Shown in pieces: positions 7,139 through 17,200 of a DNA stretch of 37,855 nucleotides. The DNA is from a virus. The stretch lies in IMG/VR virus record IMGVR_UViG_3300025769_000321, positions 1-37,855 of that record. The stretch is one strand, 5' to 3'. Under the pieces are notes generated by a model. It was not told the DNA's origin. It did not search any database and saw only the letters and a program-made list of their open reading frames with translations. Position 1 is the first letter of the stretch, and each line of letters begins with the position of its first letter. Made by a program: the position numbers and the translations under genes.

Positions 7139-8997
7139 TGCCAAAACAAGATGTGACATTGCCGTTCCCGCTTCGCGGTGTCAATAAATCACTGTCGCAT
7201 CTTGCAGGTGATCCCGATACCACTGTGTACGCAAGTAACGTATTTCCTAAAGACGTTACGGAATCGCGTATTCGCGGAGGATCTCGCAAAGGTCTTGTCA
7301 AAAGATTTCCCACGCAAGTAGATGGCGACCCTCAGTATTTGTTAGAGGTGTCAAAAGTTACTGCGGACTTCAATGAGCCTTACCAGTATCTGATGGTAGG
7401 CACTTCCGCTGGTATTTATGTTTCAAGTGCTACCAGAAGCATCGTAAACGGAGTTGTCACCTACACAGAAACTCTAAATGAGATAAACGCCAACATTACG
7501 GATCATCTCGGAGCAGATATAACGGATCATTTGTCCGACCCAATATCTACTGCATCGTTTGTGCTGACTGGAACAGGCAATGCCTATTCAGGCAATGTTG
7601 CTGTTTATCAAGGGTCTGTAATATTCGCTCAGCCGCGAGAGGTAATTCAGGCAACAACTGCTGGAGCAACCGTTTCAAGCGGCATCCTGCAAGACACTGC
7701 CGGTACAAACTTCCAGCAGATAGGCATAGACCCCACAACACATGTTGTAAATATTTTGACAACTGCGGCTGGAGCATCAGTAGGGTCATACAAAATATCC
7801 TCCATAACATCTGGAAGCATTGTTCTAGTTGACACAACTGTTGGCACTGGAGGCGCGATTACATACGAAGTCGTAACAGCACCGAAGATATTGGATGTTG
7901 AGAACAGAACTTCCGAGATCATAAACCCTACCGGCGGAACATTTCCAAGTGGCGACAACGCTATCATCGCCACATACAGAGACAGGTTAGTGTGGGCAGT
8001 CGGCACAGTCTGGTACATGAGTAGAGTTGGCGATTCAGGTGACTACAACTTCTCAGCTGATCTTGAGGATGCTGGCAGGCCGGTAGCTGGTACAGCAAGT
8101 GACGCAGGATTGCCGGGCGACCCTATCACAGCGATGGTTGCAGTCGGCTATGACTTTCTCCTAATGTTCGCTGAGCAATCGACATGGGTTCTTCGTGGCG
8201 ATCCAGCTTTCGGAGGTCAGTTATTTAACCTCAGCAGGACGGTCGGGTGCGTTTCGCCAGAGTCTTGGTGTTACGGTCCGAACGGAGAGGTTTACTTTTT
8301 GAGCAAGGATGGTCTTTACATAATTGCTCCGAACATGTCTCAGCCTCCTGTTCCAGTCAGCGACGGAAAAATGCCAACAGAGCTAAAGGAAAGGGACAAC
8401 GAAAACTTTGACACTGCGATTGCCTACGACATGAAAGACAACGCAGTAATAATATTCGTTACTCCGAGAGATGGGCTGACTGTTGGATCGCACTGGTGGT
8501 ATGACACGACAACTGACTCGTTTTGGGAGTTCAGTTTCTCAGACTACAACAAGCAGCCAGTAGCCGCACTTTCATACGCTGGTGCGCCGACGAGACAGAG
8601 AGGGACTCTCACCCTCGGTCTTGATGGATACATTAGAGAACTGAGCGGCACGACGGACGACGGAGACGTTATCTCGTCAAAGATAGTCATAGGTCCGTTT
8701 GTGATGTCGCAGTCACTAAACGTCAGTAGCATGTTGTCTGAGCTGCATACCGAGCTTGGCACAGGAAGCGGTTCTGTTACCGTTGACGTTTACGTTGGAG
8801 ATAACGCAGAGCAGCTACTACAGTCTGCGGTAGATGGTGATACGCCAGACTTCACAAGAAACATAGGTGCTGGAAGAAGCAAGACAATAAGAACAAGACT
8901 GCGAGGGCCTTACTCCGTGTTCGTGCTACACAGCAACGAGGCTTGGAGTGCCGAGGCTTTGGTCGCTACTGTGTCGCCAGTCGGGAGAGTAAGGTAA
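7138..8997 (+). CDS. tail tube/nozzle protein, T7 gp12-like
   Basis: 619 aa. The N-terminus has the hallmark of the podovirus tail-tube family: a PLRGV start, a D-x4-YASNVFPKDVTESRIRGGSRKGL segment (in pieces at residues about 29-53). The middle has a propeller-like motif RLVWAVGTVWYMSRVGDSGDYNF, DPITAMVAVGYDFLLMFAEQSTWVL and GEVYFLSKDGLYII. These correspond to the family in which the protein forms the long lower part of the short tail, below the adaptor ring. Start and stop overlap both neighbours by one base. The large size and propeller-like blades fit the known family. Confidence is good for the family, lower for the exact position in the tail. Confidence 0.7.
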   Translation: MPKQDVTLPFPLRGVNKSLSHLAGDPDTTVYASNVFPKDVTESRIRGGSRKGLVKRFPTQVDGDPQYLLEVSKVTADFNEPYQYLMVGTSAGIYVSSATRSIVNGVVTYTETLNEINANITDHLGADITDHLSDPISTASFVLTGTGNAYSGNVAVYQGSVIFAQPREVIQATTAGATVSSGILQDTAGTNFQQIGIDPTTHVVNILTTAAGASVGSYKISSITSGSIVLVDTTVGTGGAITYEVVTAPKILDVENRTSEIINPTGGTFPSGDNAIIATYRDRLVWAVGTVWYMSRVGDSGDYNFSADLEDAGRPVAGTASDAGLPGDPITAMVAVGYDFLLMFAEQSTWVLRGDPAFGGQLFNLSRTVGCVSPESWCYGPNGEVYFLSKDGLYIIAPNMSQPPVPVSDGKMPTELKERDNENFDTAIAYDMKDNAVIIFVTPRDGLTVGSHWWYDTTTDSFWEFSFSDYNKQPVAALSYAGAPTRQRGTLTLGLDGYIRELSGTTDDGDVISSKIVIGPFVMSQSLNVSSMLSELHTELGTGSGSVTVDVYVGDNAEQLLQSAVDGDTPDFTRNIGAGRSKTIRTRLRGPYSVFVLHSNEAWSAEALVATVSPVGRVR

Positions 8998-9506
8998 TGG
9001 CAGATCCAATTATAGTTTCAGGTAGTGTTGCAAACTATCCGTTTCACTCACCGGCGACCGATGACAAGCGAGACAACGAACTCGCTATGGAAAGGCTCAA
9101 CAGCAAAATAAAAGGAAGTGTTACTTTAATTAACACGTTGGAAACATCTCTGACTTCGCAAATCGACACGAACACCGCAAACATAACAACGAACACAACT
9201 AACATAGCGACAAACACTGGGAACATTAGCACAAACACTGCCTCTATTGGAACATTAAGCTCTTCTCTAGCGGCGAAGGTAGATGAAGATGCAACTTTAG
9301 TTGATGTGTCCATACCTAACGGAACTTACACAGCACAGCTAGGGGTTCAACCCGGAGGTTACGGCTCTGTTGCTACTTTAACGCAGTCTGAATGGAACGC
9401 TAAGGGATACGCCAACTGGTATCAGTCGCAGTTTGATTTAATAGAAGCGGACATCGCTGCCCTGCAATCAAAGATAAACGAAATCTGCTTAATTATCAGA
9501 GGATAA
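8997..9506 (+). CDS. coiled-coil tail fibre/spike protein
   Basis: 169 aa from ATG 8997, which overlaps the stop of the tube gene (TAATG at 8995-8999); a longer reading from 8943 would run inside that gene and has no support. The centre (about residues 40-90) is a trimeric-coiled-coil-like stretch with a seven-residue period, I-x-T-N-T-x-N, preceded by LNSKIKGSVTLINTLETSL. A small beta segment follows (VSIPNGTYTAQLGVQPGG), then a C-terminal helix (FDLIEADIAALQSKINEIC). This is the architecture of slender phage fibres or their tail-attachment parts. The receptor-binding tip, if any, would be in a neighbouring protein. Confidence 0.6.
   Translation: MADPIIVSGSVANYPFHSPATDDKRDNELAMERLNSKIKGSVTLINTLETSLTSQIDTNTANITTNTTNIATNTGNISTNTASIGTLSSSLAAKVDEDATLVDVSIPNGTYTAQLGVQPGGYGSVATLTQSEWNAKGYANWYQSQFDLIEADIAALQSKINEICLIIRG
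9162..9245 (+). repeat. four 21-bp tandem coding repeats
   Basis: Four units of exactly 21 bases (9162, 9183, 9204, 9225), each encoding the heptad I-x-T-N-T-x-[NS]. The period matches one coiled-coil heptad, so copy number change would alter fibre length in whole heptads without a frameshift. Confidence 0.8.
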
Positions 9507-9507
9507 G

Positions 9508-10251
9508 ATGGCTCAATTCAATACATACTCATCTGCATCAACTCCGTTGAATAATGCGGACACTTTGCTGGTCTATCAAAGTGGTGCGGTGAAGCAAGCA
9601 ACAATGGGAAATGTTGTTTCCCTTACGGCGGACGCTTCTAGGTGGACTCTAGTTTCTTCGTCCAATTACACGGCAACAGCGGCATCTGCATCGTCAATTA
9701 CATTCAGCAATACGACTGGATTGTACGCTGGACTTCCATTGCGGATTAACATTGCCAGCTCTGACTATTACTGCATTATTGATTCAATCTCAGGAGGCAC
9801 TGTCAATGTTCGTGGACCAGCAATAAATATCGGAACGATAAGCTCAATCCATCAGGGCAAACCCGAACAAGTTAGTGAGATTTCTTTCTTCGTAGCTGGT
9901 TTCTTTGCGACTAACACAAGCACAACATTGCTAGCTACAGAAATGCAGTCTTACTACAAGTGGCGTGCTGCTCCATGTTACGCTGTTCAAGCAAGTTTCA
10001 TAACAAATCAAGCTGACGGTGTGTCCGCACCCAAGATGCAGATTCTCGCCGGTGGCAGCAGGTTGATTGCTGACAACAGTAACACTGGTGTTACTCTTAC
10101 ATCTGCTGGATCGTATGCAGAAAGCACACTTATGAACTCGACCAATTACTCCATAGTGCGAGGAGACGCTATGGAGCTAGAGGTCGTTACTGCCGGTGGA
10201 GACGGAAACGCTGCCGATCTTACTGCTACATTGACCTTGGTGCTTGCATAA
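9508..10251 (+). CDS. virion structural or fibre-associated protein
   Basis: 247 aa; GAGGAT just upstream of ATG 9508 is a good ribosome binding site. The N-terminus (STPLNNADTLLVYQSGAVKQATMG) resembles the short hinge region that attaches phage fibre or baseplate proteins and marks T = 'token' parameters in many fibre families. The remainder is Ser/Thr/Ala-rich beta structure, including an ITFSNTTGLYAGLPLRIN stretch and a final DLTATLTLVLA strand. The stop overlaps the next start by one base. Likely a fibre or adaptor for the propeller protein that follows; function not recognised with certainty. Confidence 0.5.
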   Translation: MAQFNTYSSASTPLNNADTLLVYQSGAVKQATMGNVVSLTADASRWTLVSSSNYTATAASASSITFSNTTGLYAGLPLRINIASSDYYCIIDSISGGTVNVRGPAINIGTISSIHQGKPEQVSEISFFVAGFFATNTSTTLLATEMQSYYKWRAAPCYAVQASFITNQADGVSAPKMQILAGGSRLIADNSNTGVTLTSAGSYAESTLMNSTNYSIVRGDAMELEVVTAGGDGNAADLTATLTLVLA

Positions 10252-11369
10252 TGTTCAGCTCATCTGTACCGGCCAAGCATGGTTGGAATCTGCCGACACG
10301 CGACGTTAGATCAGCGATTGGGTTTGCTGCTGGAGCGAATTACACTCCGTATTTAGATGCCCATGTCTATGACACAGCAAGCGGATCAACTGCTAACTTC
10401 CAGCCCGGAACTGCGCACAGTGCAGGGATCTACGGAATATCAACAAGGAAGCAGGGCGGGTACATAGCAGTATGTACGAACACTGACTGGAGTATTTATC
10501 CATTTGATTCTTCAACTGGATTTGGGAGCAGAACTGATTACTCTCTTTCCAATGCTCGTGCGGTGCGTTTCAGTCCAGATGGCACGCTTCTGGCTGTTGC
10601 AAGCACATCGTCTGTTTCTGTCTACAGCTTTAGCAGTTCCGGGCTAGGATCTTTAATAACGACACTATCTACCGGAGTGTCTTCTATTACCGACATCCAC
10701 TTCAGCTATGACAACAGATACTTAGGCGTTGCGGGTGGGGGAGGTACGGTACTTGAGCTTTTCCGAACAGGTAACTGGTCGCAAACTCCACTAGCATGTC
10801 CATCAACTCCAACTGCTGCGGGACTCGATTCATACGACACAACTTGGGCGAACCCGCAAGAAAACTACGGATGGATTAGGCTCAGCGGTGTTTGTGCGAA
10901 TGGATACAGCTATTACGCTTATCAAACGCAAAACAAGGTTCTATACGGCACAGTTTCTGGAACCGGCCTTTCCGCACCAAGCTCAATAACTTTTACAAAC
11001 AGTTGGTACAACCTAGCACCATACGGAATGGACTTTGCGCCAGAGCAAAACTTCCTATTTGTCGGGCATAGCTACGAAGAAAACGGCAAAGCCCCCGGTC
11101 CAGACCTGCGAATTTTTGCATTGAGCAATACCTTGCCGAACTTAGTCAAAGAAGATTCTGTGACGCTCGGGTATGTAGGAAGCGGCGACGGCGGTATGCC
11201 GTTCAACATTGCGTACATGCCAACGCAGAAGGTTTTGGCGATGGGATCTAACGACGGATACAGCAATACGCGAGCGTATTGGTGCTATTCTGTGAGTGAT
11301 GCTGGTGCTTTTACAACAGAACTTTACCCAACTGGACTGCGTGACACACGCTGTATCGACTGGTTTTAG
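10251..11369 (+). CDS. WD40/YVTN-like beta-propeller protein of the virion region
   Basis: 372 aa. I count at least five propeller blades with the pattern of a strand, a [SF]PD-type turn and a strand: ARAVRFSPDGTLLAVAS, ITDIHFSYDNRYLGVAG, PYGMDFAPEQNFLFVG, PFNIAYMPTQKVLAMGS and an earlier GIYGISTRKQGGYIAVCT. The last residues (DTRCIDWF) begin a further blade that the N-terminus could close. No signal peptide. Co-translation with the upstream fibre-type gene (one-base overlap) suggests a binding module at the tail or fibre end, possibly for receptor recognition; that role is inferred. It is the last gene before the internal virion proteins. Confidence 0.6.
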   Translation: MFSSSVPAKHGWNLPTRDVRSAIGFAAGANYTPYLDAHVYDTASGSTANFQPGTAHSAGIYGISTRKQGGYIAVCTNTDWSIYPFDSSTGFGSRTDYSLSNARAVRFSPDGTLLAVASTSSVSVYSFSSSGLGSLITTLSTGVSSITDIHFSYDNRYLGVAGGGGTVLELFRTGNWSQTPLACPSTPTAAGLDSYDTTWANPQENYGWIRLSGVCANGYSYYAYQTQNKVLYGTVSGTGLSAPSSITFTNSWYNLAPYGMDFAPEQNFLFVGHSYEENGKAPGPDLRIFALSNTLPNLVKEDSVTLGYVGSGDGGMPFNIAYMPTQKVLAMGSNDGYSNTRAYWCYSVSDAGAFTTELYPTGLRDTRCIDWF

Positions 11370-11372
11370 GTT

Positions 11373-11436
11373 TCGCCGTAGATATTGGCGGTGGAATAGC
11401 CTTAAATTACACGATATATGTCCCTCGATCGTGTAA
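11373..11436 (+). promoter_or_regulatory. gap with inverted repeat before internal virion genes
   Basis: The 79-base gap 11370-11448 holds a perfect 9-bp inverted repeat, TTACACGAT at 11407-11415 and ATCGTGTAA at 11428-11436 with a 12-base loop. A weaker hairpin (TCGCC and GGCGG) lies around 11374-11391. No T-run follows, so it is not a standard terminator. A repressor operator or an mRNA processing or stability hairpin is possible. I see no convincing sigma70 promoter here. Confidence 0.4.
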
Positions 11437-11448
11437 CGAGATACGAAA

Positions 11449-12087
11449 ATGGCTTTCTATAATCCAGTTCGCAATTCTACGCCTGCAAACCAGCGTATGC
11501 CGAATCTAACATCTCAGTCATCAAGCACTTCTCAGCAAGTGTTTTCTCCTGAGATGAAACGGCTTTCCGATAAATACTTTGGACAAGCCACGGGAGCTGC
11601 ATCGGACTATGGCAGTCAAGTCGCTGGAACAGCAGCGAGAAAAGAGTCTGGAATTGCGGACAATTACGCAGAGCAGCTAGCATTGCTACAAGGCATTGGA
11701 GATGCACAGGCGGCGAGGATCAATAGAGACTTTGCGGCTCGCGCGGGTAGTGTTGGATCGCAGCTTGCTGGAACTGGACTGTATAACACAACAGTTCAGG
11801 GCAACATGCAGCAGGGCGTAGAACGAAATAGACAGGAGGCTATGGGTGCATTGCAGGAGCAGTTGGCACAGCAGCAGCTCGCGGCATTGCAGAGCAAGGG
11901 CCAGCAGACATCGCAAGCTCAGTCAGAGGAAATGTCCTCTCAGCTCGCTCTCGCTCAGCTTCTTTCTGGCCTTTACGGTCAGCAGGGGACGTATATGCCT
12001 ACACTTTCAGAGTCGCAGTCTCGTTCATACGGTGGAGGCCAGATACAATATGCTCCTAATTACGAGCGATTACGCCTGAATATCTAA
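11449..12087 (+). CDS. internal virion protein, small Gln-rich (T7 gp14-like position)
   Basis: 212 aa. The centre is a long Ala/Gln-rich helix (about residues 55-165) with segments such as YAEQLALLQGIGDAQAARIN and QEQLAQQQLAALQSKGQQ. The ends are polar and Ser/Tyr-rich. A GSVGSQLAGTGLYNTT stretch could act as a flexible hinge. First of three successive genes with coiled-coil-like composition that sit where T7 has gp14, gp15 and gp16, whose products are ejected into the cell with the DNA. Assignment is by position and composition; I see no sequence motif that proves it. A weak GAGA element precedes the ATG. Confidence 0.5.
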   Translation: MAFYNPVRNSTPANQRMPNLTSQSSSTSQQVFSPEMKRLSDKYFGQATGAASDYGSQVAGTAARKESGIADNYAEQLALLQGIGDAQAARINRDFAARAGSVGSQLAGTGLYNTTVQGNMQQGVERNRQEAMGALQEQLAQQQLAALQSKGQQTSQAQSEEMSSQLALAQLLSGLYGQQGTYMPTLSESQSRSYGGGQIQYAPNYERLRLNI

Positions 12088-12098
12088 GCGAGTGGAAA

Positions 12099-14150
12099 AT
12101 GGCTAAGTCTTTGCGAGATAGTTTGGGCCGACGTATGCGTGCGGCTGACGGATCAAGTCGTGTCGTATTCGGCGGCTCAGATGCAGAAAAAGCGTTCGCC
12201 GCAAACCAATTGCTACAGCAGCAATTGATGACACAGAACGCTCCGCAAGCGTTGACTGGTGCAAGGACTGAAGCTGCAAAGATCTTGCAACAGAACCTCG
12301 ATCGTGGTCAAGATCAACAGCAGTTTGCAATGAACCTTGCGCAGCAGCAAGCGCAAGAAAGAAACAGAGTTGCTGCCGAGAGAGAAAGGCAAAGGCTTGC
12401 TGTAGCAGAGGCCGCATCTCGCGCTGGCTTGGATCAGCAGCGAATCAACCAAGCGGCAAAAGAGTTCTCTGAAACGATGGACTATCGGGGCAGTCAGGAT
12501 GAAATAGCCAATCAGCTAGCAAGAGATCAATTTCAGTCGGACGCATACGGAAAGGCAGTCGATACGACATTTAGGGAGCAGGAGCTAGCGGCACAGCTAC
12601 AAAGAGATGCCGACAACAGATTGTCAGATGAAAGAAGACAGGCGTTCGCAGAAGAGCAGGCATCGCTAGACAATTCGTACCGCAACAGGATTGCCGACTT
12701 TGGGCAGATAATGGATCTGTCAAACCTCACCCTGAGACAAAAGCAGTTTCAGGCAGGTCAGGAACTTGACAGAGAGAGGTTACAGTCATCAGCAACTCAG
12801 TTTGCACAACAGCTAGCGTTAAACGAGCGTACTTTAGATGAAGCAAGTGAGAGTAGGAAGCTCAGTCAAAACATAGGCACAGGGAAGATGGCGGAGCAAC
12901 TGCTGTCTGATGCTCGTAGCATGGATTTGACTGATGAAGGGCAAAAGGAGCTTGCAAAGCTAAGCTCTGCATATCGCCAGATTGCAAAGCAGCAAGTTGA
13001 TATGCGGCCTAGCCAGTACAACTCTTTGATGCAGGACTGGGCGACAAACTTTGAAAAAGCGAATCTTTCACAATATCAGAATGTTAATGAGGAGTTTCTT
13101 CCTAGCTTTAAGGAGAGGTTCCAAACTTACACAGATCCAGCGACGGGACTTCAATACGAGGTATATCGGAGAAAAGATGGAGAGTTTGAATACAATCGGA
13201 TAACTCCCGAATCTAGCAGCGCATCTCCGGGCGTAAGGGCTTACAAAAATAGACAAGAATATCTGGATGATGTTGCTTCAGATCCTAAAAAAATGAAAGC
13301 ACTCGACTCGCAAATTAGAGATGTGCTTGACGCAGAGAATAAGGAGGTTACTCCGGAAAACTATGCGGCGGCGGCGCGAGCGATTGCAGAGCAGCAACTA
13401 ACTAGCCAAGAAGGGTTTGCGCTGGCTCAGAAAAGACCTGATGGTACAGTTTACGGCACTCCAACTCCAACTCCACAGGAGCAGGAGCCTAAGCCGAAGC
13501 AGCTATACCCTACGCCAGAAGCGGGTTTAAGAACTCCAACATACGGTTCTGGAGCAAGAGAGCAGCAGTTTTCTCCGGGTACTAGATGGTTCCGAGGATT
13601 TTTCGGTGGCGGCGCACCAACACTAAATGCTCGCAGGCTAGACAACACAGAAGCTGACGCGATTTTCAATAACGCAAGAAAGCTAAATCAAACAGCATTT
13701 TCCAGACAGGATATTGAGAAAAGAGAGAAGGTGTTGGCGGACGGAAAGGACGCTTTTTTCTCGTCTCCTGAATACAAAAAATTACAATCCTACGCGGACA
13801 AAGGCGTTGCTGGTGGTCCTCCGATAGACATTACAAGGATCTTGGACACAAATGCTGTGACTAAAATTGTTAGGCTTGGCATAGATAAGCCACTTGAGAA
13901 ATTAGCTCAAGGCATGGTCGAGGCAATTGAAAATGGCGAAGACCATATTGCATACAATGGATTAGGCGGATCGTCTTTGTCTGAATTAAACCTTCCAGTG
14001 TTCCCAAGGGAATCTCTGGAGGCAAAGGACATGAGACTAGAAGACCTGCCCTTAGTTTTCATGGACGAGTACGGAAAGATATACCGAAAACAAACTCCAC
14101 CTGCTCCAAAGCGTAGAGAGTTTCAGTACGGAATCGACCCAAGCATGTAG
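12099..14150 (+). CDS. internal virion protein, long coiled coil (T7 gp15-like position)
   Basis: 683 aa. Residues about 30-330 are a nearly unbroken charged, Gln-rich helix (for example QQQFAMNLAQQQAQERNRVA). A more globular region follows (about 340-450), with QTYTDPATGLQYEVYRRKDG. After a Pro/Thr-rich linker (TPTPTPQEQEPKPKQLYPTP), the C-terminal third has a GFFGGGAP glycine patch, then helices and a compact end (EDLPLVFMDEYGKIYRK). The layout resembles other phages' long internal proteins that form the ejection core. No signal peptide or enzyme motif seen. It is 11 bases from the previous gene, hence the same transcript. Confidence 0.5.
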   Translation: MAKSLRDSLGRRMRAADGSSRVVFGGSDAEKAFAANQLLQQQLMTQNAPQALTGARTEAAKILQQNLDRGQDQQQFAMNLAQQQAQERNRVAAERERQRLAVAEAASRAGLDQQRINQAAKEFSETMDYRGSQDEIANQLARDQFQSDAYGKAVDTTFREQELAAQLQRDADNRLSDERRQAFAEEQASLDNSYRNRIADFGQIMDLSNLTLRQKQFQAGQELDRERLQSSATQFAQQLALNERTLDEASESRKLSQNIGTGKMAEQLLSDARSMDLTDEGQKELAKLSSAYRQIAKQQVDMRPSQYNSLMQDWATNFEKANLSQYQNVNEEFLPSFKERFQTYTDPATGLQYEVYRRKDGEFEYNRITPESSSASPGVRAYKNRQEYLDDVASDPKKMKALDSQIRDVLDAENKEVTPENYAAAARAIAEQQLTSQEGFALAQKRPDGTVYGTPTPTPQEQEPKPKQLYPTPEAGLRTPTYGSGAREQQFSPGTRWFRGFFGGGAPTLNARRLDNTEADAIFNNARKLNQTAFSRQDIEKREKVLADGKDAFFSSPEYKKLQSYADKGVAGGPPIDITRILDTNAVTKIVRLGIDKPLEKLAQGMVEAIENGEDHIAYNGLGGSSLSELNLPVFPRESLEAKDMRLEDLPLVFMDEYGKIYRKQTPPAPKRREFQYGIDPSM

Positions 14151-14181
14151 CGTATAGTACGATTTTATTTTGATCTTTATT

Positions 14182-14206
14182 GCTAGCCATGAACTATCTG
14201 GCTGGC
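14182..14206 (+). promoter_or_regulatory. hairpin in the gap before the giant gene
   Basis: In the 87-base gap 14151-14237, GCTAGCCA (14182-14189) pairs with TGGCTGGC (14199-14206) through 8 bp including one G-T wobble, with a 9-base loop. No T-run follows. The giant gene has only a weak ribosome binding site (AGG 11 bases before ATG), so this hairpin could influence its translation or mRNA processing. A weak TTGATC element nearby does not come with a good -10, so I do not call a promoter. Confidence 0.35.
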
Positions 14207-14237
14207 TACACAACCAAACTCTCAGGCGTGACAAGTC

Positions 14238-17200
14238 ATGGCTAAAGATAAAACTTTTGGTGCGCGGAAACCTAGTCTTTTTTCCGCCTCTCGCTCTATT
14301 TCTGATGAGCAGCAAAAAGAATCTTTAATGAACATTTACCGATCGCAAAGATTCGGTGAAATGGGGAGAGAACAAGTTCGTCGCGCTCAGCTCACAGATG
14401 AAGAAAGAAGTCGTGAAGATGAAAGGCTGTTGGCTGAATCCGGAGCAAGTGAAGTTGTTGGCGAAACTCCTCCTAGTCCATTAGGCGTTTACGGACAGCA
14501 GCTTGTCGAGGGCATGGCTAGGCCAATTGAACTCGGTGCTTCATACGCAGCAGAAGCTCTTGGTGCGCGAGAGGCAATAGATAGTGCAATTGGATTGCCA
14601 GATCCAGAAACTCTTACGCAAATGCGAGACGCTTACCAAGGCGCAGCTTACGAGACATATCCAGACAACGCGGCTGGTTGGGCTGGAAGAATGGCTATGG
14701 GTACTGCGCAGCAACTGCCAACCATGATGGGTGTTGGCTCAGTTGCAGGTCTTGGTGGCGTTGTGTCGATGTACGCTGGACAGGCTTATAACGACGCTTA
14801 CGTTGAGGCAACTAACAAAGGACTTTCAGACAGTGCCGCGCTTGAAACTGCAATGGAAGCCGCCGCAATTGAGGCTGGAATAACTTTGGGGTTCAGCATG
14901 GTTCCCGGTCTGGGAGGTGCTGAAGCAATGGCTACAGGAAAAGCCGCCAGACAGGCCGTTGCAAACGAAACGGTTCGCGAATCCATAAAAAACACAGCAA
15001 AAGCGTATTTCAAAGACACCAGTGCTGAGCTTTTAGAGGAGCTGTCGATTGAGGCAGCTAACTCCTATCGCGAGGCTTCATCCGGCGTTAATCCAGATGC
15101 TTTAGACCCTGACAAGTTGTGGGAAAGAGCTGTAGACACTGCGGCTCAAACAATTCTGATGACAGGATCTTTGGGAGCATACAACTATGCTTCTGGAAAA
15201 CTTGCCGATCGCGCTACTTCTTCTGCGCAAAGAGAAGAAGTAGATGCTCTGAACGAAGACGTAAGGCGGCGAAGAGATGAAATCCTTGAAGCAGGATCAT
15301 CAAGGACAGAAGCCGGTGAAGATCCTACCGTGGTTGCAATGGACGTTTTGGCGGAGCTTGCAGATCTCGCTGAAGACGGAAGGTCTGCGTGGAGAGACAT
15401 TTACGGGATTGAGGAAGAACAGTCAGTAACTTCGGAGGATTTGCAACCAACATACGAGGACGCAACAGGCGTTGATCCAGAAGATCAAGTCTCTACACAG
15501 ACGGAAACGCAAGCTGAACCGGATGCTGAAGTTGTTGCAGAACAAGAAGCGGAAGATTCTGAGCAAACAGACTACTCGTTTAATAGCATTGATGAATACA
15601 ACGAAGCTGTTGCGAATCCAATTGGTCAAAACGCTGACGGTGAAAATATTTACGAAACTCCTGACGGAACACGGTTCCGGCTAGAGGGGCAAGGAGAAAA
15701 TGAAGGTAAGCCCGTTTTCCAGCAACCTGACGTAGATGACAAGTCGTTTGATTTAGTTGATCCAGAAACAAATCAGAAAGACGAACAGGATGCAGAGGTA
15801 GAGTCTGTAGATGAATCTGTAGATCAAGAAGAACAAGACAAAAATGAAAGCCGAAAGTTTATCGGGCTGGAGGAAGCGGCACAGATCTTGGGTATGAGTT
15901 CTGAGGAATTGGTCAAGTTGCGGGCGGATGGCGGAATCAACGGCTACCGTGACGGATCAAGCTGGATATTCAAATCTGAAGAAGTTTACCGAGTAGCGCA
16001 AGAGCGTGGCGTCAGTCCCGACCCAAATGCAACGGCGACAGAAGAAAGCAAGGTGAAAGTTGATGACATAGATTTTGATGAATTTATGTCGGAGGAAGGC
16101 TATAGACTTCGTGGAGGAAAATACGACAAAGAAGGACCGCTTTCGCCGGAGGAGATGAGCGAGCTGTTCCTAAAGTACGAGGAAGGTACGTTCGGTGGAG
16201 AGGGTTTAAGTGCAGAAGAGAAACAAAAGTTAGTAAATGCTTACTTTGAATATGGCGAAACTTTTGAAAATTACAGGTTAGACAGAAAGCCTACCGAAGA
16301 GTCGGATGCAACAGAGACTTCTGTAGAAGAAGAAATGGAGACTACTACAGAGACAGTTGAAGAGAAGGCGTATAGGCCAAGGCGTTCAGAAGTAAATCTC
16401 GATGAATTTATGGGAGACGAGTCTTATAGGTTCAGAAGTGGTTTCTACGAGGACATCAACGGTGAAAACCAAGACACACCTATGCCACTTGAGCGGATGA
16501 AAGATCTGTTTGACAGGTATGACCAAGGAGGCTTGAAGGAGCTGACAAAGGCGGAGCAAGATGAAATTATAACTGCCTTTACTGAATACGGTGAGACATG
16601 GGAGGAATACTATTTAGAATCCGAAGAAACAGATGCAGGTGCAGCAGAAGAGACAGAAGATCAGCCTGACTCTGCGGAGCTGGATTCTGCCGCAGCAGCA
16701 TATCTTGAGGAACTTGCTCGCAGGGCTAGAGAGGGCAATGAAGATGCAGATGAAGACCCCAGCAAAGACGAAGATGAGCTAAGAAGTTCGCTTTATTTTG
16801 GTTTTCATAATTCGGCGCAACTGGACGAGAATGGGTATAACGTAGGTACGTTTGATTTTGGAACAGAAGAAAATAAACGTCTTTACATAGACACGATACA
16901 GAAAGCACTTGATGAGACGAAAAGCCTTTTTGAAGGAGGATATTCCAGCGAGGAAAGAAACGAGCAAGCAAGGAAAACCGGCTTTACCAACTTTAGGAAA
17001 GTCATAGAGAACAGCGGCATTGCAGTGCCAGTTAATGTCAATATGACGTGGCAAAAACTTCTATACTCAGATGGTGGAGCAAGCAAATTACAAGACGCGC
17101 TAAATGTATTCCGTGAAGAATTTCTTAAAAAGCCAGAGTCGGAAAATGAAACCAACGATGTAATTGAAGAAGAAGGCGGGATTGAAACTAACGATGTGAT

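Noticed and set aside
14161-14200. Possible promoter before the giant gene (TTGATC with a -10 about 17 bases on)
   Set aside because: The -10 candidate ACTATC matches the consensus at only two of six positions; the hairpin is the stronger feature.
14238-15300. Search for a lytic transglycosylase at the start of the giant protein, as in T7 gp16
   Set aside because: I see no catalytic Glu motif with the expected GLMQ/AxYN neighbours; the region is a hydrophobic and helical stretch.
15472-15684. 70-codon + strand open frame rich in Lys/Leu within the giant gene
   Set aside because: Composition mirrors the acidic Glu/Asp-rich main frame read one base off. No good ribosome binding site, and no tradeoff of low complexity in the main frame as seen at 22012.
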